The notes: a model not told the origin generated them from the letters alone. 64,000 bases of DNA from Rachicladosporium sp. CCFEE 5018 (GCA_002077045.2 KZ111143.1:1-64000), one strand, 5' to 3'. Shown: positions 1 through 11,104, counted from the stretch's first letter. Translations and numbers: made by a program.

Positions 1-975
1 CGAAGACCGAGCCAGACTTTCTGGAACCTAGCATGCGCAAAATGCCTTCGAAGTCAGTAAGCGAATGTCCAAGATTTTAGCACTATACCTACAGTCGTTG
101 AAAGAGCAAGGAGACTTCGATGCCCTCCAGCGTTCCTGCGACTACATCGTCGTTCACTATGCAAGTCTCGATCGCATCTGAGACGGCTTGAGAGTATGCT
201 GATGCATCGATCAGCTGGCCGTGTAGAGAGCTCTGTGGCGTGAGGTGGATCGCCTGAGCCGTGATCAAAAGGACGGCGGCTATTGCTGCTGGTTGTGCAT
301 CAAGTCCCCTTACTTGGTCCCAGTCCAGCATGAGCTCATCCTTCGTCCTAGCAATGAAAACCAGAGGTGCGATTGAGTTCGCCCACGTCAGCCATTCCAT
401 AGCTTGTGCTACAAGAACATTGGCGTTCTCTTTAGAGACCATCAGAGCCTGGAGCGCATTCCTTGCTCGGGACAGCCGCCCCTCGGGGAATTTGGGTGAG
501 TGTCGCGGAGCATGCTCTCGGACGTTGAGCAGACTGTGGTTGAAAAGTACCCGAAGATGCGATGGCTGGAAGAGTTGACCATAGCCGTCAGCGAGAGTGA
601 CAGATATGTCGAAGGTCTGTAGCTGTCACTCGCTTACCGTGCTCGCTACTTGATCCGACATTTCTGATTCCGAGTCGATGTCGATATGCTCGCCATGCCT
701 ACCTTCAGTCACCTCGTCAAACACAGGCTCAAATGCAGCAGGTGGTGTGTTGGGCCGCTGAGCCTTCACATATCTCGAAAGGCTTGTGTGCTTTCCCTCG
801 AGCCGCGCAATGCGCTCTTCAAGCCGTGCAATACGCTCCCGAGAGCCTAGCCTCAGCGAATCAACGTTTCGGGCTGCGACTGTTTGAAGCTCGCATGCTC
901 GATTGCGCTCCGAACAATGTCGACACGACTGTGCCTCTGCGGATGGCCACAAGCAGCGAATCTTCCGTTGCCGGC
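1..975 (-). CDS. Zn2Cys6 transcription factor, partial at both ends
   Basis: Minus-strand regulator whose 3' end leaves the window. Exons read as <1..45, 93..565 and 638..975, with introns of 47 and 72 nt in matching phase; the first coding exon upstream of 975 could not be placed. The exon ending at 975 opens inside a binuclear zinc cluster (C-RQRKIR-C, then C-RH-C and C-SERNRA-C with the right spacing), so the first Cys is split by an intron or lies upstream. A short coiled coil (RIARLEERIARLEG) follows, as is usual for the linker/dimerisation region. The second exon resembles the start of the fungal-specific middle domain (ARNALQALMVSKENANVL, then LLFQRL spliced to HFAHARFQKVWLGLR). DNA-binding regulator in the nucleus; target genes unknown. 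Its mirror copy would lie beyond position 64000. Confidence 0.72.
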
Positions 976-1585
976 CTGTGAATGTTCAGCAATGCACGAA
1001 ATGGTTGTACACCATGCTGACATTCGATACAGCTGCCCAAATGTCAGCTTGATGATACTTTATTGCCAAGATTGGAGTGGGTGATACACGCCTCTGCGTC
1101 CCGCGACGAAACTTGTGCGGTGCGTCGTCTTGCATCGTCGAGTCCGCATTCATGTCATGGTGCGCGCGCGGTCCGAAACACTGATTGCGCGAGGCTGAAC
1201 TTGAGAGAAAGTTGGAATGTCAGAGGATGGACCAGAATGATCGGGTAGCCGAACGCTACGGATATTTCGGCGCAAAAACGGACGAGAGTTGGGGCGCAAG
1301 CGGATGAAATTGCGAGAAACGGCGAACTTGGGTAAGACAGTAAGTTTTGGGATCTGATTGATTGATGATGGATTTCTAATAGCAACGGCCCGATAGCGAT
1401 ATGGTGGCAGATGACCAGGAGGCTCCGATGATGCCTAAACAAAAGGCTTCGTCCAAGAAAGGTGCAACAACCGCACCCAAGAAGCGCCAGCCGTCGAACC
1501 AACACAGATACCTTTTTTCAACGAGCGCTGCATAATCTTTATTTCTTAGCACTATTGACGAGGCCGTCTTGCCGCCTCGTCATCG
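976..1585. other. Intergenic, no gene resolved
   Basis: Probably holds the first exon and promoter of the Zn2Cys6 gene and the 5' region of the 7-TM gene. A lysine-rich stretch opens at an ATG at about 1400, but I cannot tie it to a gene. Confidence 0.35.
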
Positions 1586-2635
1586 ATGGCAAGCCCCCCA
1601 AGCTTCCCCCAGCGTGTTAGTATTCACCCTCAAAAGCCTGTTCAATCACACTGACTGCCGGAGAGCCACCGTATGCGCCAGATACCGCCAGCGTTGGTGG
1701 AGTACCCAACAAGACCCTCGATGTACCCGTGACGGCAGTCTTCCTCTTCGTATACTTTTGCCTTGCGGCCACGAACATAAGGATCTTCCGACTCAATCGA
1801 CGCAGAAATCACAAGTTCATCATCTCTGGACTACTCGGAGGGTTTTGCAACGTACGGACAATCACCTGCTCTCTGCGCATCGCTTGGGCATACAATCTCG
1901 ACAATGTCAGTCTTGTGATCGCAGCAGAGATCCTCTTGAACGCTGGGACTCTTCTCATCTATTTCGTCAACCTAGTCTTCGCACAACGTATCCTGAGGGC
2001 CAAGCAACCAGAGATTGGCTGGAACCGTTGGTTGAGCGTTGCACTCCAGAGCCTGTACGCTGTGATTGGAGTCGTTCTCGTCATGACCATTTCGACCATC
2101 GTCCTGAGTTTCTACACGCTCGATCAGCACACTCGCAACGTCTGTCGGGACATCTACCTGTTCGGGACCAGCTACCTTCTGTTCATCGCAATATTACCCA
2201 TCGCACTCTTGCTATCCAGCTATCTGCCCAAGCGCTCTCCGAACGCCGAGCAATTCGGACATGGGACTACCGAGCTCAAGACGCTGATCCTGCTTGTGAC
2301 GAGCTCTCTTGGTATCATCATTGCTGGTTTTCGAGCTGGCACCACATACATGACACCTAGGTCGGTAACGAGCCCGGCATGGTACGTAGGCAAATCCATT
2401 CCGTGCAGACGTATATTGACCATTCGATCGGCTCAGGTACGACTCCAAAGCTTCCTTCTACTGCTTCGACTTCGTGCCAGAAGTCCTGGTCCTGCTACTG
2501 TTCGTCATCGCGCGCGTAGACTTGCTCTTCACAGTGCCAGGTCACAGCAGCACAACTCACTCCTACAGTAAATCCAGTGGTGTAGAGGGGCAGAACGATC
2601 CGAAAGAGTCCGCTCAGCTTGGGGTGTCGGGATGA
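1586..2635 (+). CDS. Seven-TM receptor-like fungal membrane protein, 5' frame disrupted
   Basis: Multi-span membrane protein of the fungal group often annotated as family C-like GPCR. Hydrophobic segments begin at VTAVFLFVYFCLAATNI and continue through about seven helices. An intron at 2382..2436 (GTACGT...CAG) joins PAW to YDSKASFYCFDFVPEV and a last helix ending RVDLLFTVPG; the stop is 2633-2635. The natural start appears to be ATG 1586 (MASPPSFPQR), but that frame meets TGA near 1650, while the adjacent frame reads SITLTAGEPPYAPDTASVGGVPNK into the body. Either one base is missing around 1635-1650 or an upstream exon is unrecognised. Ligand and signalling partner are not inferable. Confidence 0.6.
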
Positions 2636-3217
2636 CTTAGAAGGACACGAGCACTATATAACAAATCGAGCAACGTGCACTGTATCCGCAGAGTCACCCA
2701 GCAGGTTTCACTATCACGGCCATTCTCGGCGATGTTGATGTATGTGATATGGCAGGCTCATCGCTTGAACGGTGTCCTACAGCGAAGACTGTATTGTATA
2801 TGCGATCGATTGCAGGTGTAGGGTTGCCGATACGAAGGATCCAGATACGTGGGCCAGTATGTGATGTAGCGACGTAATGCTGATGAAGTTCCGTGAGTTC
2901 ATGAGCATGGCATAGGACTCAGATTCCGCTAGGTAAGTGTGTATTTCTCCGACACTCTGCCGTGCGGAGCCGAGAATGGACGAAACGGGAACGCCTATGG
3001 CTCGATGGACGCTGGAGGTAGCTCATCAGACCAAGTGCACCAACTTCTCCGTCGTTGATTGCTAATAGCACGCGGTGGCTTACGAACCCATCGATCATAG
3101 ACTCCGGCGTTAAGATGAGGATGCTTCACTCTATATGTAGTGGTACTGCTTCGGATCGATTGAAAGTTAGAGGTCTCATCCCACGGCAGAAGGACCAGGT
3201 CCACCAGAAAAAACGAA
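2636..3217. other. Intergenic region before the cupin gene
   Basis: No gene seen. From about 2690 it is homologous, inverted, to 63470-64000 of the right arm, so it belongs to the duplicated block. Confidence 0.5.
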
Positions 3218-3784
3218 ATGGCATCCCTCTCCCCAGACGATAAGTCTGGATATCGAGCACCAAGCCGCCACATCACCACGCATGACGAGGAAGGAGTCTC
3301 CAAATTCCTACCTGACGATGTCATCTCGGCGAACCCTTCGTGGGGGCAATTTTCGCCGCATACATTCGGCACCCTGCTGTGGGGCACGGGCACATCGCCT
3401 GCGAAGATGAGCGATGATGCGGACGTGTTGGCGTTCACGTCGGGAACGCTCAACCCCTCTGACATAGTCACGAAGAATGGGACCAATCTGCGCCTTTTCG
3501 ACTTTGCGCCTGGCTTCAAGAGCGAGATGCACCGTACGAATAGCGTCGACTACAGTATCGTCCTTCTCGGGACCATCGAGAACCAAGTGGATGACGGCGA
3601 TATTCGAGTGGGCAAGCCTGGGGATGTCTTCATTCAGCGAGGCACAAACCATCTGTGGCGGAACCCGAGTGAGACGGATTGGACCCGCATGGCCTTCTTC
3701 GTGGTGGCGGCAGACCCGGTGGTGGTGGGTGGTAAGGAGCTCGAGACGACAACCTCGGTCGAGTCAACCTCGGGGGAGAAGTGA
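3218..3784 (+). CDS. Single-domain cupin protein, left copy
   Basis: Intronless 188-residue protein. The C-terminal half is a cupin_2 beta-barrel: GFKSEMHRTNSVDY, then DDGDIRVGKPGD and FIQRGTNHLWRN, in the usual cupin motif 1 to motif 2 order. Only one histidine of the classical HxH pair is seen in motif 1, with another in motif 2, so metal binding is uncertain. Fungal relatives often lie near dehydrogenases in catabolic or secondary-metabolite clusters, and here it converges on an SDR gene, an arrangement kept in both arms. Substrate unknown. The right copy at 62906-63469 is one residue shorter and intact. The ATG at 3218 matches the start of the mirror copy. Confidence 0.85.
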   Translation: MASLSPDDKSGYRAPSRHITTHDEEGVSKFLPDDVISANPSWGQFSPHTFGTLLWGTGTSPAKMSDDADVLAFTSGTLNPSDIVTKNGTNLRLFDFAPGFKSEMHRTNSVDYSIVLLGTIENQVDDGDIRVGKPGDVFIQRGTNHLWRNPSETDWTRMAFFVVAADPVVVGGKELETTTSVESTSGEK

Positions 3785-4155
3785 TGTCTTGTCAGAGGAT
3801 GCGTCAATAGTTGCTCTGGTCTCCAGGCAGTGGAATGTCAGTGGAAGTGGGCTTGAGATGATATGTTAAAATTTAGTACCGAGATGTGTCTTTGACAATC
3901 AACCCTTACCTTACGTCTCACGACAATACTCCATCTACCCCACACTGCAGCATTTGAGCACATCGTAGGCAGGGGTACATTTGACGCTCCCGGAGCTCTG
4001 CATCAAGCGCCTCTGCCACAAGTCGTCGACTTACTACAGCCACGCCGCAGGCAGTGAGAGTGGTCTGCTTCTCCGTCCAACCATTCGAGCATACTCCAAT
4101 TATGTGCTTCTGCATGGACATCTTCGACTTCCGCATCTCCAATCTCAGGCCTGTT
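3785..4155. other. Convergent 3' spacer between cupin and SDR
   Basis: No gene or repeat seen. It is tail to tail and must hold both polyadenylation regions. Confidence 0.5.
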
Positions 4156-5201
4156 TCACATTGGAACTCCATCCAGTCCACAAGTGAGCAACCTCGAGTT
4201 CTCGATATCGCCCGATCTTGCGACCAGCTCGTCTACATCCCAGTTCGCCCAGACGACCTTATTCTTGAGGAACTTGGCCTCCGGGGATGCCAGCCAGACA
4301 CAGAAGTGACCAGGTAAGTCAGCTGTCCGTTGTCGTTAGTGGCCTCTCATACTGGCCATCTAGTTGCAAGCAACTTGCCTGAGTCGGGCGCTTTGACTCC
4401 CATCTGTGCGCTCATATTCGTAGCAACCGTACCAGGCTGCATGCTCACGATGTGGAATCTGGGGTTCTCCGCCGCGAAGTAGTCCATCATCTTCAGAGTG
4501 GCGGCCTTACCGACTGCATAGGCGCTCGCGCCCGGCAGTGGAGCAATGTGTGCCGCAGCGGCCGTTATGTTGATGATCGTAGCATTCGGTAGATCCAGCG
4601 GGAGGAAAGCTTGAACAGTGTTCAAGGTCGACAGCACGTTGATGCTGAAACCGATTGTGAACTCGTCGGCTTCGTAGCCTGCGAGAGGGCCAATAGCTGG
4701 CAGGACAGCTGCATTACACACGAGGATGTCGATCTTTCCGATTTGGACCAGAATGGATCGGAGCGCTCTGTCGACCTCCTCACGCTTGAGCAGATCGGCT
4801 ATCTCGTAACCTACAACGGAGGCGGCATCTGTAGCGGCAGCTCTGATGTCGGCCACAGCGGCTACAAGACGACCGTCGTGACGTCCGAGAATCGATATTG
4901 ACTGTGCGCCAGCTTGAGCGAAACTTATTGCGATTGCTTTTCCAATTCCTACACTCATGCACGGTCAAGTCAGCTAGCTGGTCTCAAGGTGCCACAACAC
5001 AATGCGGATCTTCCCCATTGAGAAAAGGAAATCCGCACCTGTGCCTCCTCCAGTCACAACGACGTTCTTGCCATTGGCAGAGAGCGCAGGCCGAGAAGGT
5101 GAGATTCTGTCATAAGCCTCGTGGTGTACATGACTTGTGAAGTACACCTTGGAAGGGACTCTGACTCTCGCCGTGGTGCCTAAATCTGAGCGCAATGACA
5201 T
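4156..5201 (-). CDS. Short-chain dehydrogenase/reductase, left intact copy
   Basis: Exons 5039..5201, 4379..4948 and 4156..4322 give 299 residues with consistent phases. The NAD(P)-binding motif VTGGGTG-IGKAIA is split by intron 1. NAAV follows as the usual NNAG equivalent. The catalytic region has S-A-Y-A-V-G-K (Tyr and Lys of YxxxK), and MQPGTVATNM is the usual PG motif after it. The C-terminus LPGHFCVWLASPEAKFLK is typical of fungal SDRs. Intron 2 (4323..4378) starts with GC rather than GT (CAG|GCAAGT), with a CTAAC branch site and AG acceptor; the right copy has the same GC donor. Substrate unknown. It converges on the cupin gene. Confidence 0.87.
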
Positions 5202-6528
5202 CTCGCTTTCGATAGCTTGAAGACTGTGCGAAGTATGGTCCCCCGGGTAAGTGCGGTGTTGGAGAGCTAACGCACGAGATCGTGCTTCCGCATTACATTT
5301 GTAATTTCTGAGATCGAGCCGCTACTAGGGCAGCACGCGGAGCGTTTGTCAGCCAAGCTGATATGCCATGGCTCGTCCGGCCTACCACTTTGTCGGAACG
5401 GATCTGGTTCTCCCAAGCGATGGCCAGATTCGCCTTTGATCTTGTTCACCGCAGGGTACGATTCGGCTCGACTGCATGCCGGACCCGAGAACGGACGAAA
5501 GTGCGTCGGCTACTGTTGATTCGACTTCGTCAACAGACCGACAATTCTTTGAGAGGTACCTTCGCATGCAAACTTGTCCACACCTCCTAGAGATACTGTG
5601 GAAGCGATTGAGAGCTTGCACCTGCTCCTCCCGAAAGACCCATCATACTGCTGTTCCCAACTAGGCGTTCAAGTTCAGTGGTTTCATCAATCGATCAAGC
5701 ATGTCTTTTGGCATATAGACCGCTTGACGCTTGGCTCCACGCGGGTGGCTTGATCGCTTGCTTGATCAGAAGGGAGCCGCTTAATCGCTTGCTTGACTTC
5801 GCAGTATAGCCAATCGTCAAGCCGCTTGTCAAGCCGCTTGGCTACGATGGCGTTCAGTATCTCCTATCGCGGGTATAATGACGCTCTATTCGATCTTAGA
5901 GCTTCCTCCTCCGAGGCAATGCGGTTTTAGGTGAGGGCTCTCGATAGATAGGCACTAACCGAGTGCCAAACTCTCAGAAATCGAGAGCATCCTACTATCA
6001 AGCCGATTGGTAAGGCGCTTGGCGAACAGTACGCTTGACGCTTGCCTAACAGATCGCCGCTTGAACGCTTGCTTGGTAGTGAGTTTAGCCAAGCGCAGTC
6101 AAGCGGCTTGATAGGTCGATCGATTGATGAGACCACTGTTCAAGTTCTTATCGTCAGGACTCCGACTATAGCATAAGCCGCAGCTGATGCGTGCGTTCGA
6201 AAACGATCTTATGCATGCAAACACGAGCCGTTTGGCTTTGGCTTTACGTTTGGTGTCCTAGATAGTCCATGGCCTGGCCAACAGTCACACATGCCTGTGC
6301 GTGATAGCTCGTTGCACGATCCCGCAACATCCAACAATACAGCTGTTTCCTGCCTGTCGACATGTCGAACGAAGAGCGACTTCGTCGGGCATCTGGCTTG
6401 TGTGACGCCCGCTAGCGATGTTTGCTACTACAACAATCGGGCAGAACCTGTGTTGATGGCTTTCGTAATCGCTCCAGGCGTAAGCAAATCAAGACCACGA
6501 CCAGCTGGGGGCATTACAATCAGTTAGA
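5202..6528. other. Intergenic region between SDR and astacin array, containing a MITE
   Basis: No gene seen. Apart from the element at 5676-6138 it is homologous to 60590-61441 in the right arm. Confidence 0.5.
5668..6146. mobile_element. hAT-like MITE (5676-6138) with 8-bp target duplication
   Basis: A 463-bp insertion found only in the left arm. It starts CAGTGGTTTCATCAATCGAT and ends with the inverted form; 20 of the first 21 bases of the two terminal inverted repeats match. It is flanked by direct copies of TTCAAGTT (5668-5675 and 6139-6146). The right arm has a single uninterrupted copy of this octamer at 60969-60976, so the empty site is directly visible. The 8-bp duplication and CAGTG termini match the hAT superfamily. 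The interior has many short CGCTTG/CAAGCG motifs in both orientations, like the subterminal motifs of hAT elements. There is no coding capacity, so it is non-autonomous. Confidence 0.85.
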
Positions 6529-8353
6529 ATGCTCCCCAATCGTCGACGGTCGACGCTCTTTGTGGTTGTAGTCGTCACCTTCTTGCTCCTGGTGCGACAC
6601 ATGAGAGCCGGTAAAGTCGAGACTGAAAGCCCTCTGGCAAGTACGAATGCAAACCCCATGGCGATACCCGCGACTCTCCCTTCTCGACTGCTGCCCGCAC
6701 GCAACGCGGCCACAAAACGTTTCCTGAGCATCATGACCCCTTCCGAGTGGGCTGCAATCGAGGGCAAACCGAGCGGGGCGACAACAGGCTCATACAGATC
6801 CCAAATACCATGGAAAGGTGAGCGCAATGCGTGGCTCCGGGAGCGTACTCTGCTGACTTATACGATGGGACAGGTTGTGATTCTTCTTCGGATCGCCCCA
6901 CCATACCGGTCTGCTTTGCAGATCAGAGATCACTCCTTCTGTTGTCCGATATCTTTGCCGAAGCGGTAGCGTTCTGTAAGTCAGCTCCATGGACAGAGTG
7001 GACCATTGACATCAGTATGCGACGACGATGTTGTCACTGACAACTATCGAAGGGACGCCAGCGTTGCGTGCTGCTGGAAGGTCGGCACTGGACATCCTTG
7101 CAGCCCCCCCTTGCCAGGACTTCAAGTGTCTCTGCAGCAAGGCGGGCATTGACAGCATGAAGACTCTCAAAATCATATACATTGATCCTAACGGGCCGAA
7201 AGTTCGCAACCCCAACGGGCCTCCAGTCAACAGTCGTTGTAAAATAGGCTTCCAGTCCGGCGGCCAAAAGGAATGGATGAACAAGCTACATTTCCGGCCA
7301 CAGAGTATGACCTGGAAAGCTGCGTCGTCTAGCAATGCCGACGAAGAGTGGTACAGAGGATATGACAGAGTGGCATTCGCACATGAACTGGGTCATGCAA
7401 TGGGCCTCAAACACGAGCATCAAAGACCTGGCTCGTATGATCTTCTCGCAGGGGCTACTGCACCGTTGCAATTCCATCCGGAACATATACCTGGTTACTT
7501 CGACGTGATGAACAAAGTCACTGGCGCGAGCGACACAGCTTTCCAAGGATTGCTGCCCGTAGCACGGGTACTCAAATTGTAGGCTGCTTCTGCACCGCGA
7601 GTAGCTTGGACACTAAATCCGCGAAGATTCCAAGACAGAGACATGATCAAGAAGTACTGGAAAGGTAAGGCATGACATCAAGCGCAGCAATTGAGTCAGA
7701 CTGATCATCCCAGATGCACGGCCCTGGACAGTAGAAGACCACGCCACTACCTTGTCAGGCATCAACTCACAGTGGGGAGGCGATTTCGACTTCAACAGTG
7801 TCATGCTATACAGCGGTTGGCAGGGCGTAAAGTGAGTCGGCCGCAGTGGAAGTGAGCTCCTCCTAAGTGACGTACTGACAGCACCGTCCGTTAGGCCCAT
7901 AGAAGGAACTTCCTCACGATAAGATTATGCAAAAAGCTGATAGAAGTCCCGTGTACCTGTGTGGTGCTAGAGAAAGGCCTGATTGTTCTCGACCTTCACC
8001 GGGAGACATAGACAGAATCGCAGCGCTATACCCTAGGTCAAGCATGACGACTGTATTGCCTGCTCCAACTTCGGGGTCGGAGTTCAGACCGATGAGGGTC
8101 GTAGTCGGAGATGTGACCGTGACTGTACCGCCGCATCCACTTACAATAACATCGCCAGATTCAGTCACTGGCAACAAAAGTGCATTCGAGGGTTATCCGG
8201 ACGGCTTCTTCGACAACCTCGATTTTTCGAACCAAGAGGTAAGAGTACACCCGCAAAGGAAGCAGGACAGTAGGGCTCGTGAAGCTGACCCAGAGACCGC
8301 AGGATTACATCGAAGACGCTTTTGGGGCGTCGAGCGTTGATGAGGAGCAGTAG
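6529..8353 (+). pseudogene. Astacin-like (M12A) protease 1, left copy, frameshifted near the 3' end
   Basis: Exons 6529..6817, 6874..6975, 7053..7578, 7627..7664, 7714..7831, 7895..8238 and 8303..8353. A signal-anchor or signal peptide (LFVVVVVTFLLLV) is followed by a pro-like region, a Cys-rich stretch (PPCQDFKCLC) and a zinc site HELGHAMGLKHEHQRP, matching HExxHxxGxxHExxR of astacins. The Met-turn is SVMLYSG. Exon 6 is 344 nt against 343 in the right copy. The extra base at about 7906-7914 puts TAA at 7920-7922, removing the end of the domain (DIDRIAALYP) and the conserved tail. A protein with zinc site and Met-turn could still be made, but the fold would be incomplete. First of three tandem paralogues. 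Confidence 0.72.
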
Positions 8354-8787
8354 CTCACGGGGGGATTGGGTCTTGATGATATCTGGACACGATTTGGCTG
8401 GCCATAGTGATGAATAAGTAAGCTGCTCGCTTGAACGGTCCAAGCACGCTGAGCGCTCTGGTGCTTGCTTGTCAACCATCCTGTTGCTGACAGAGGGGGT
8501 CCCGATGACCAGGATACTGAAGTACACCCACTGCATGACGCGGGCAGATCTAAACGCACTTGGAAGCCCGGGATCTCGCAGAGCGGTTGAGCGCTGCGGA
8601 TACTGGTCGATGGCGTTCAAGAAGATAGATCATAGGTGTCCTGTGTTCTCGTGCATGTATGGCCGGCCTGCGTGGTAATGTGTGCTAGAGGTGACAAATA
8701 GTGTCGTGCCAGACTTCTTTGGGTAAAAGAGAACTACATCGAGGTAGCACTGTTGGAACACCAAGACATGAGTGTAATTCGCTCGCC
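8354..8787. other. Spacer between astacin genes 1 and 2
   Basis: No gene seen; conserved inverted at 58318-58756. An in-frame upstream extension of astacin 2 exists, but the hydrophobic signal begins at ATG 8788. Confidence 0.5.
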
Positions 8788-10607
8788 ATGCCATCGAGAT
8801 CAAAGTGGCCGACCGCGATCATTATCTGCGCCACACTGCTCCTCTTGATCGTAGCATTCGGAAGTCACGAAGAAAACTACGATCCCGAGTCCTCCGCCGC
8901 ACGAGAGACCGCGAACTCGACATGGCGTTGGGTTGAACTCGGACGCAGAATGCTCACCACTCGTTCGCCTGACAAGCGCTGGTCGAGCATAATGAGGCCG
9001 TCGAATGGAATGCAGCAGTGGGGAAGCCTGGAGGTGCTGAGAAAGGCTTCAGATACCAGAGGCTGTGGCCACGTAAACTCCAGCTATCGAGTCGCTCGCA
9101 CGCTAAACCTCCGTGCTAACTTGCTGACAGCTTGTGTGCCGGGATCTGATCGCAGTACGATGCCGATCTGTCTTGTGGACCAGAAGTCATATGATGAGCT
9201 GTCCGAGATGTTCAGCCAGGCACTCGCCTTCTGTGCGTACATAGCATGCCACTGAGCCCTCTCTACGGCACTTCTTACGAGTAAGACACTAATGATTGTC
9301 TAGGGGCGCCTGCGTTGCGCGCCGGAGGAGGTTCGTCACTGGACGTTATTCCTGCACCACCCTGTACAGGATATAAGTGCTTTTGCAGCACACAAGGCGT
9401 GGATCCTTTGAACACACTCAAGATCTCCGTACTGCCGCTGGACAGCGACGTGGATAGCGCGACGAGCGTCGGGTTCTCATGGACCGGTACACATCCATGG
9501 TTGAATACCCTAGAATTCTATCCAGAGGGCCGTGAGCCTTATACCAGACCGGATGCTGCAACCAGGGCAGCTTGGTACAAAGAAGCGAATAGGGTGACCT
9601 TCGCGCACGAGCTCGGACATGCGATCGGGCTGTACCACGAGCAACAGAGACCTGACTCATATGACAAGCTCGCTGGTCAGAGTGCGCCCCTAGAGTTCCG
9701 CCCTTGGTTTGTCCCAGGATATGCGGATGCTCTGAAAAAGGTGGCTGGGGCCAACGAACCCATATTCAAGGGCCTGGCTCCTATAGCTAAGTTGCTCAAA
9801 GTGTGAGCACCCATAGCACACAATTCCGTGATCAGCGGAACCAAAGCTGATTAAGATTGCAGGATCGCAGATGTCCGCTTGCAGTCGATTTATTGGGAAG
9901 GTACGATGCGCACTTTCCTCCGTAGGCTGATGCACTAAGCTCATTTTACACTAGATGCTGGAGACTGGGTGGTTGAGTACCATGAGAACGCCCCCGAGGG
10001 ACAGAGCGTACAGTCGGGAGGTCCCTTTGACTTCGATAGCATCATGCTATACAGCGGCACCACAGGGAACGAGTAAGTCAGCGTGACAGCAGGCCACACA
10101 GGGACCGGACCAAGACTAATGTAGGCGAACACCAGTGTACCAGAAGGGCAACCCAGAGAAGAGATCTACCGCAAACGTAATGGCGATCCAGTCTACAAGT
10201 GTGGGTTCAAGGATCCCAAGTTCTGCCAAGGACCATCATCCGGAGACGTCTCAAGAGTCGCCCAGCTGTACCCAACAGCGACCGGCACGCCACCAAGACC
10301 GAGTACTGCATCTCGCCTGACCAATACGCCATCAAGCCCGAGTACTGCATCGCGCGTGCCATATGGGCCGATGAGGGTCATCGTCGAAAATGTGACCGTC
10401 ACTGTGCGGCCGACACCAACAAGCATGCCGTCTGCGGCAGAGGAGAAGAATGCAACAGATTTTCGAGGGTTCCCAAACGACTACTTCAAGCAGCGGCGAC
10501 CTCGAAGACGGTCGGTCAGTGTTTGGACTTTCACATCATCTCAAACGTAGACGTATGCTGACCATGTCCAGGACTACGTAATTCCTACTCCCAAGGCGGG
10601 CACGTGA
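8788..10607 (+). pseudogene. Astacin-like protease 2, left copy, 1-nt deletion in exon 1
   Basis: Exons 8788..9072, 9131..9232, 9304..9802, 9863..9900, 9955..10072, 10136..10514 and 10572..10607, deduced with the intact right copy. The signal peptide is PTAIIICATLLLLIVAFG. The zinc site is HELGHAIGLYHEQQRPDSYD. The right copy reads SIMTTAEWNAAVGKPGG, whereas the left reads SIMRPSNGMQQWGS because one base is missing near 8994. Splicing intron 1 (58 nt) would then give the wrong frame, but keeping that intron restores it, and the frame is open from before 8788 to 9255. A protein with an altered 40-odd residue segment is therefore possible. Called broken with moderate confidence. Confidence 0.65.
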
Positions 10608-11104
10608 GATAAAATCGAACGACAACATTCAAGGCCACCCGGACCTTGACGACTATTCGAGGGTGGCATTCCCAGTGGAGAAGACCAGATGATCAGGCCG
10701 ACAGGGAAGCTTGTGCATGCGCTGAAGATGACCGTCGATCGTGATCGAACCGCGTGATGCTGGATCGAATGAAACCGCCAGCAAATATGCTCTTGCCACT
10801 GCTTCACTTCCCGAATCCCATCCTTGCACTTCCATGAACCACATCTAATTAGCCTATCACCGCCGGATCCGCATGTGCCAAGGTATGCAGTCGTGGGACG
10901 TGCTTGCATGCGCGACCGAGACTCGTCGGTTTCGTTGTTAGCAAGCAGTACCATGCCATCCCTCATCATATGCGACGAATGTGCCTTGCTGGCGCTGTTT
11001 GCGCAAGCCAAGACAGTCATCATGGACCCGAGTTTAACCGTGTTCGAAATCGCTTTGATACACTTTTCCACCAGCACGACCCACCACCTCCGAGATCGGC
11101 CAGT
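10608..11104. other. Spacer between astacin genes 2 and 3
   Basis: No gene resolved; mirrored at 55999-56495. Open frames here overlap the upstream side of astacin 3 but lack a supported start. Confidence 0.5.

Noticed and set aside
1569..2360. 263-codon plus-strand frame overlapping the 7-TM gene
   Set aside because: Arg/His/Ser-rich with no hydrophobic or domain pattern; the overlapping frame encodes clear membrane helices.
2971..5500. Similar 16-base strings (GAGAATGGACGAAA-like) on both sides of the cupin-SDR pair, in both arms
   Set aside because: The match is short and imperfect, with no inverted ends or target duplication, so I could not distinguish it from chance or an old remnant.
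5676..6138. CTTG-rich tract considered as a CRISPR-like or satellite array
   Set aside because: Spacing is irregular and the ends form inverted repeats with a target duplication, so a MITE explains it.
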